From: Terebella lapidaria | Taxonomy: Eukaryota > Annelida > Polychaeta > Terebellida > Terebellidae | Length of the DNA stretch: 64,000 bases | NCBI GenBank assembly: GCA_949152475.1 | Contig: OX424563.1 | Coordinates: 14,915,001-14,979,000 of the forward strand | Direction: 5' to 3' | Shown here: piece by piece, positions 57,303 to 64,000 of the stretch | Position numbering within the stretch: the first letter of the stretch is position 1 | How the letters are laid out: every line of letters begins with the position of its first letter | Notes under the pieces: model-generated | Seen by the model: only the letters and a program-made list of their open reading frames with translations | What the model was told of the DNA's origin: nothing | Databases searched by the model: none | Position numbers and translations under genes: made by a program

Positions 57303-60300
57303 TTTACAGCATAGGAATCAATTGCGAATATAGAGGAATGATATATACTGAATATTTTCATAACCTTGAACTTGAACTTTGACCTCATTTTCAAGGTCAC
57401 ATCACAGAATGGCTAATGTCTCACTTATTATCGACTTTACAGCTTATGAATTTATTGTGGACATACTAGAAGTGATATATTTGTTGAAAATTTCATGGCC
57501 TTGAATTTATCAGTGACTTTATTTTCAAGGTCACTGGACAAAAGGCTAATATCTAAAATGTATATTGTCCGGTAACCTTTCTTAGCCCTTGGGCTAATTT
57601 TTTTTTATTGATGCATGACACTCCTCATATGTACCCCTGTGACATGTATAAATTTCGTTGCGCTTGAATCGCTCGAAGTGGGCCATTTTGGGCCCAAACT
57701 CGGCCCAAATGGGACTTTCCCATGTTAAATTCTCCTATGCTTTATAATGGGACACATTAAAGCCTAATATCTCACTTAATATTGAGATTAGAGACTAGGA
57801 ATCAATTGTGGAAATATAGGAAATGATATATGCTGAATATTGTCGTGACCTTGAATTTGACCTCTGACCTTGGTTTCAAGGTCAGAGCGGCCGTTTTCGT
57901 CGAAAAATGGCCAATTTTGGAGTTCGACGGTCGTTTTCTCAAAATCTGTTCAGTAACTTTTTTTTTTTATTGATGAAAAACACTCCTCATATGTACCCCT
58001 GTGACATGTATAAATTTCGTTGCGCTTGAATCGCTTGAAGTGGGCCATTTTGGGCCCAAACTCGACCCAAATGTGACTTTCCCATGTTAAATTTTCCTAT
58101 GCTTTATAATGGCACACATTAAGCCTAATATCTCACTTAATATTGAAACTAGAGACTAGGAATGAATTGTGGACATATAGGAAATGATATATGCTGAATA
58201 TTCTCGTGACCTTGAATTTGACTTTTGACCTCATTTTCAAGGTCACAGGACAAAATGGCTAATATCTCGCTTATTATCGACTTTACAGCTTAGGAATCAA
58301 TTGTGAACATATAGGAAATGATATATGCTCAATATTCTTGTGACCTTGAATTTGACCTTTGACCTCATTTTCAAGGTCACATGACAAAATGGCTAATATC
58401 TCGCTTATTATCGACTTTACAATTTAGGAATCAATTGTGAACATATAGGAAATGATATATGCTGAATATTTTCATGACCTTGAATTTGACCTTTGACCTC
58501 ATTTCCAAGGTCGCAGGACAAAATTGCTCATATCTCGCTTATTATCGACTTTACAGCTTAGGAATCAATTGTGAACATATAGGAAATGATATATGCTGAA
58601 TATTCTCGTGGCCTTGAATTTGAGCTTTGACCTCATTTTCAAGGTCACAGGACAAAACGGCCAATATCTTGCTCATTAGCGACTTTACAGCTTAGAAATC
58701 AATTGTGAACATATAGGAAATGATATATGCTGAAAATTCTCATGACCTTGAATTTGACCTTTGACCTCATTTTCAAGGTCACATGACAAAATGGCTAATA
58801 TCTCGCTTATTATCGACTTTACAGGTTAGGAATCAATTGTGAACATATAGGAAATGATATATGCTGAATATTCTCATGACCTTGAATTTGACCTTTGACC
58901 TCATTTCCAAGGTCACAGGACAAAATTGCTAATATCTCGCTTATTATCGACTTTACAGCTTAGGAATCAATTGTGAACATATAGGAAATGATATATGCTG
59001 AATATTCTCATGACCTTGAATTTGACCTTTGACCTCATTTTCAAATTCACAGGACAAAATGGCCAATATCTTGCTTATTAGCGCCTTTACAGCTTAGAAA
59101 TCAATTGTGAACATATAGGAAATGATATATGCTGAATATTCTAGTGACCTTGAATTTGACTTTTGACCTCATTTTCAAGGTCAACAGGACAAAATGGCTA
59201 ATATCTCGCTTATTATCGACTTTACAGCTTAGGAATCAATTGTGAACATATAGGAAATGATATATTCTGAATATTTTAATGATATTGAATTTGACCTTTG
59301 ACCTAAATTTCAAGGTCAGTCATTTTATTTTCAAAGTCAGATTACAAAATGGCTTATATCTCGCTTATTATCAAATTTACAGCTTAGGGGTCCATAGTGA
59401 ACATATAGGAAATGATGTATGCTGAATAGTTTGGTGATCTAGAATTTAACCTTTGATCCCATTTTCAAGGTTAGAGATATGGCGATTTCAGTGGTCACCT
59501 TGAATTTGACCTTCAACTTTCTCGGCTTAACTCTGTATATTTCTCCGGTAACCTTTCTAGCCCATTGGGCTAATTTTTAGGTTACCGGACCTATGGTCCG
59601 ATAACCTATTGCCATGGCGTTGCGTCCGGCGTCCGTCCGTCCGTCGTCCGTCGTCCGTCGTCTGTCGTCCGTCGTCCGTCCGTAAACAATTTTATCTTTA
59701 AAGGTTACGATCCGATTTTTCTGAAATTTTGCACAAAAATGCCTAAATATATTTCGAGAGGGAGCTATTTTTTAGTTTTTTGATTTTCGCATTTTTTTCA
59801 AAATGGCGGCCGTTTTCGTCGAAAAATGCCTGATTTTGGACTTTGGCGGCCATTTTCTCAAAAACTGTTCAGTAACTTTTTTTCTTTTTGATACACAACA
59901 CTCCTCATATATACTCCTGTGATGTGTATAAGTTTCGTTGCGCTTGAATCGCTCGAAGTGGGCCATTTTGGGCCAAACTCGGCCCAAATGGGACTTTCCC
60001 ATGTTAAATTCTCCTATGCTTTATAATGGGACATATTATGTCTTATATCTCACTTAATATTGAGATTAGAGACTAGGAATCAATTGTGGACATATAGGAA
60101 ATCATATATGCTGAATATTGTCGTGACCTTGAATTTGACCTCTGACCTCGGTTTCAAGGTCAGAGCGGCCGTTTTCGTCGAAAAATGGCCAATTTTGGAC
60201 TTTGACGGTCGTTTTCTCAAAATCTGTTCAGTAACTTTTTTTTGTATTGATGCATAACACTCCTCATATGTACCCCTGTGACATGTGTAAATTTCGTTGC

Positions 60301-60366
60301 CCTTGAATCGCTCGAAGTGGGCCATTTTGGGCCCAAACTCGGCCCAAATGGGACTTTCCCATTTTT

Positions 60367-62837
60367 AGGTTACCGGACCTTTGGTCCGATAACCTATTGC
60401 CGTGGCGTTGCGTCCGTCGTCCGTCGTCCGTCCGTCCGTCCGTCCGTCCGTCCGTCGTCCGTTCACATTTTTATCTTTAAAGTTTATGGTCGAATATTTC
60501 TGAAATTTTGCACAAAAATACCTAAAAATATTTCCAGGAAAGGTTTTTTTTAGTTTTTTGATTTTCGCATTTTTTTCAAAATGGCGGCCTTTTTCGTCGA
60601 AAAATGGCCAATTTTGGACTTTGACGGTCGTTTTCTCAAAATCTGTTCAGTAACTTTTTTTCTTATTGATGCATGACACTCCTCCTATGTACCCCTTTGA
60701 CACGTATAAATTTCGTTGCCCTTGAATCGCTCGAAGTGGGCCATTTTGGGCCCAAACTCGGCCCAAATGGGACTTTCCCATGTTAAATTCTCCTATGCTT
60801 TATAATGGGACACATTAAGCCTAATATCTCACTTAAAATTGAAATTAGAGACTAAGAATCAATTGTGGACATATAGGAAATGATATATGCTGAATATTCT
60901 CGCGACCTTGAATTTGACCTCTGACCTTGGTTTCAAGGTCATAGCGGCCGTTCTCGTCGAAAATGGCTAATTTTGGACTTTGATGGTCGTTTTCTCAAAA
61001 TCTGTTCAGTAACTTTTTTTCTTATTGATGCATAACACTCCCCATATGTACTTCTGTGACATGTATTAATTTCGTTGCGCTTGAATCACTCGAAGTGGGC
61101 CATTTTGGGCCCAAACTCGGCCCAGATGTGACTTTCCCATGTTAAATTTTCCCATGCTTTATAATGGGACACATCAAGCCTAATATCTCACTTAATATTG
61201 AGATTAGAGACTAGGAATCAATTGTGGACATATAGGAAATGATATATGCTGAATATTCTCGTGACTTTGAATTTGACCTTTGACCTCATTTTCAAGGTCA
61301 CAGGACAAAATGGCTAATATCTCGCTTATTATCGACTTTACAGCTTAGAAATCAATTGTGAACATATAGGAAATGATATATGCTGAATATTCTCGTGACC
61401 TTGAATTTGACCTTTGACCTCATTTTCAAGGTCACAGGACAAAATGGCTAATATCTCGCTTATTATCGACTTTACAGCTTAGGAATCCATTGTGAACATA
61501 TAGGAAATGATATATGCTGAATATTCTCGTGACCTTGAATTTGACCTTTGGCCTCATTTTCAAGGTCACAAGACAAAATGGCTAATATCTCGCTTATTAT
61601 CGACTTTACAGCTTAGGAATCAATTGTGAACATATAGGAAATGATATATGCTGAATATTCTCGTGACCTTGAATTTGACCTTTGACCTCATTTCCAAGGT
61701 CACAGGACAAAATGGCCAATATCTTGCTTATTAGCGACTTTGCAGCTTAGAAATCAATTGTGAACATATAGGAAATGATATATGCTGAATATTCTAGTGA
61801 CCTTGAATTTGACCCTTGACCTAAATTTCAAGGTTAGTCATTTTATTTTCAAGGTCAGAATACAAAATGGCTTATATCTCGCTCATTATCAAATTTACAG
61901 CTTAGGGGTCCATAGTGAACATATAGGAAATGATGTATGCTGAATATTTTGGTGATCTAGAATTTGACCTTTGATCTCATTTTCAAGGTCAGAGAACAAA
62001 ATGGCTAATATGTCCCTTATTATCATCTTTACATCTGCCCCTGATGACGCCAGTGTGTCTTTGGATAAACTATTTGGTCGGGCTTTGTTTCTATTGCAAG
62101 ATGTTGTATTTTACCTTTCTTATTGGCATCATCAAAATTTGATTGTATTGGTGGTAATAGATTGATACTTACATTTATACCACTGAGTCGGTGTCACTGC
62201 TGGCGGACGTTAATCTGTCCCCGAGGATACCATCAACTCAGTAGCCTTCGGGCTTGTGATTGGGTACTTTTGTACTTGTCATGTATCTATTCCATGGGGT
62301 TAGATTCGGATTTCTAAATTATTTTCATAGGTTGTTGGGCAGTTGTATACTAATTCCATCTGGTGTACAGTAGAAACAACTACATTTAACACATTGTCTG
62401 CCCATGAAGACGCCAGTGTGTCTTTGGATAAACTATTTGGTCGGGCTTTGTTTGTTTCTATTGCAAAGTGTAGTATTTTACGTTTCTTATTGGCATCATC
62501 AAAATCTGATTGTATTGGTGGTAATAGATTGGTACTTACATTTACAGCATAGGAATCAATTGCGAATATAGAGGAATGATATATACTGAATATTTTCATA
62601 ACCTTGAACTTGAACTTTGACCTCATTTTCAAGGTCACATCACAGAATGGCTAATGTCTCACTTATTATCGACTTTACAGCTTAGGAATTTATTGTGGAC
62701 ATACTAGAAGTGATGTATTTGTTGAAAATTTCATGGCCTTGAATTTATCAGTGACCTAATTTCAAGGTCACTGGACAAAAGGCTAATATCTAAAATGTAT
62801 ATTATCCGGTAACCTTTCTTAGCCCTTGGGCTAATTT
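60367..62837 (+). mobile_element. P element G, complete, nested in F; carries captured segment copy 3
   Basis: Head AGGTTACCGGACCTTTGG, CCGT tract (60415-60460), three head modules, about six monomers, captured segment 62034-62540, tail TTATCCGGTAACC ... TTAGCCCTTGGGCTAATTT. It is closely similar to element B from about 60570 onward. Confidence 0.8.
62034..62540 (-). other. captured segment, copy 3 (in element G)
   Basis: 507-base copy of the block at 53749-54261, with the core retained and the minus-strand frame (62638-62300) open over the same 112 codons. Flanking TTTACA and the interrupted monomer are the same as in the other two copies. Confidence 0.6.
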
Positions 62838-63342
62838 AAATTCTCCTATGCTTTATAATGGGACACATTAAGCCATAATATCTCACTTAATATTGAGATT
62901 AGAGACTAGGAATCAATTGTGGACATATGGGAAATGATATATGCCGAACATTGTCGTGACCTTGAATTTGACCTTTGACCTCGGGTTCAAGGTCAGAGCA
63001 CAAAATGGCTAATATCTCGCTTATTATCGACTTTACAGCTTAGAAATCAATTGTGAACATATAGGAAATGATATATGCTGAATATTCTCGTGACCTTGAA
63101 TTTGACCTTTGACCTTATTTTCAAGGTCACATGACAAAATGGCTAATATCTCGCTTAATATCGACTTTACAGCTTAGGAATCAATTGTGAACATATAGGA
63201 AATGGTTTATTCTGAATATTCTCGTGACCTTGAATTTGACCTCTGACCTCGGTTTCAAGGTCAGAGCGGCCGTTTTCATCGAAAAATGGCCAATTTTGGA
63301 CTTTGACGGTCGTTTTCTCAAAATCTGTTCAGTAACTTTTTT

Positions 63343-64000
63343 AGGTTACCGGACCTATGGTCCGATAACCTATTGCCGTCACGTTGCGTCCGTCGTCCGT
63401 CCGTCGTCCGGCGTCCGTCGTCCGTCCACAGCTGTATCTTTAAAGTTTACAGGCGGATTTTCCTGAAATTTTGCACAAAAATGCCTAAAAATATTTCAAG
63501 AGGGGATTTTTTTAAAGTTTTTTTATTTTCGCATTTTTCTCAAAATGGCGGCCATTTTTGACGAAAAATGGCCAATTTTGGACTTTGGCGACCTTTTCTC
63601 AAAAACTGTCTGATCAGTTTTGAGATTTTTGTTTCAAAACATTCCCCTTATGTACCTTTATGATGTGTATAAGTTTTGTTGCCCTTGAATTGCCGGTCTC
63701 CGTGTGGCGGCCATTTTGAATTTTTGACGGGTCGGCGAAAAAAATGTTTTTTGCCCCAAATCGCGTTACTATCCATTTCGGGCCATTTCTAGGCAAAAAA
63801 AAAAATTTTCACCCTTTGAAAAAAATTTTGGCACTTTTTTCCTTCATAATGGGAGCTGCCCGGACTGTACTCATAGAACGCTTAAAGATAGAGCTTAGAT
63901 ATTGGCACTTTCAAATGGGAAGTCCTATATGGCGACTTGTGTGGTGACCTTGAATTTGACCTTGGATGACCTTGAAAGGTCAAAATAGCCATTTTTGGGT
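63343..64000 (+). mobile_element. P element H, long-unit variant, runs off the window
   Basis: Head AGGTTACCGGACCTATGG at 63343, CGTC tract, head module, then the CTGTCTGATCAGTTTTGAGA module that also forms the core at 45979-48387. No tail before the window edge. Confidence 0.75.

Larger units (their letters stand above)
49089..57602 (+). mobile_element. P element B, nested in A and interrupted twice
   Basis: Three pieces: 49089-49218 (head with the longest CCGT tract, 49143-49198), 51813-51913 (ATCTTTAAAG to TTTTCGCATTTTT) and 55580-57602 (CAAAATGGCGGCC onward, monomers, captured segment, tail). Elements C and D fill the gaps, each placed in a T-run. Confidence 0.8.
48802..59578 (+). mobile_element. 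P element A, outermost of a nested stack
   Basis: Two pieces: 48802-49088 (head, CGTC tract, head module up to AGTAACTTTTTT) and about 57607-59578 (ATTGATGCATGAC onward, second head module, monomers, tail CTCCGGTAACC ... TAGCCCATTGGGCTAATTTTT). The join reproduces the intact module AGTAACTTTTTTTTATTGATG. Element B sits between. Confidence 0.8.
59579..63342 (+). mobile_element. P element F, interrupted by G; cut by H
   Basis: Starts directly at the tail of A (AATTTTT then AGGTTACCGG). Pieces: 59579-60366 (head, CGTC tract, one and a half head modules) and about 62838-63342 (AAATTCTCC onward, three monomers, another head module). It is cut again at AGTAACTTTTTT by H. Its own tail must lie beyond the window. 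Confidence 0.75.

Overview
The window is animal nuclear DNA. It has one compact intron-containing gene in a landscape made almost entirely of transposable elements. The gene family does not fix the species. A frequent TACATGTA-type word, and non-autonomous elements that combine a tetranucleotide (ACGG/CCGT)n tract with a tandem-repeat core (the pearl/HINE type known from bivalves), suggest a marine invertebrate, probably a mollusc. This is inference, not proof.

Layout. 1-379: 3' end of a Ty3/gypsy-like LTR retrotransposon with a very short LTR. 380-7515: mostly decayed DNA with fold-back and TIR elements (769-1326, 1836-4868, 2107-3542, 4511-4692). 7516-13300: KANSL3, the NSL histone-acetyltransferase complex subunit 3, on the plus strand with 12 coding exons, spliced by hand to 1212 residues with every exon junction in frame. 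13601-31178: several copies of a satellite-bearing element (here called P), interrupted by a tRNA-derived SINE, two MITEs and a DIRS-like reverse-transcriptase fossil, with Helitron-type 3' ends at 22495 and 29236. 31860-38143: minisatellite 3, a minus-strand LTR retrotransposon with decayed internal DNA, and the 3' end of a LINE. 38144-39535: unassigned. 39536-64000: a nearly continuous stack of P elements nested in one another and in a second minisatellite.

P element. The 5' head is an imperfect hairpin (GGTTACCGGACC / GGTCCGATAACC) followed by a (CCGT/CGTC)n tract and a conserved non-coding module with ATGGCGGC motifs. The core is an array of 134-base monomers. The 3' tail carries the inverse of the head (GTCCGGTAACC), a TTAGCCC/GGGCTAA hairpin, and ends CTAATTTT. 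Insertions fall in T-runs without a target duplication. Together these are the features expected of a Helentron-associated (HINE, pearl-like) rolling-circle element. The bracket structure can be read directly: at 48802-59578 five elements are nested up to four deep and each interrupted host resumes exactly where it stopped.

The most interesting observation is that nearly every 134-base monomer contains a perfect DR1 nuclear-receptor element (AGGTCAAAGGTCA) flanked by two inverted TCAAGGTCA extended half-sites, so the window holds dozens of potential nuclear-receptor sites spread by a transposon. A second unrelated minisatellite (32263-33010) carries similar motifs. A segment of about 0.5 kb with a minus-strand open frame and a splice-donor-like sequence has been captured by three of the P elements.
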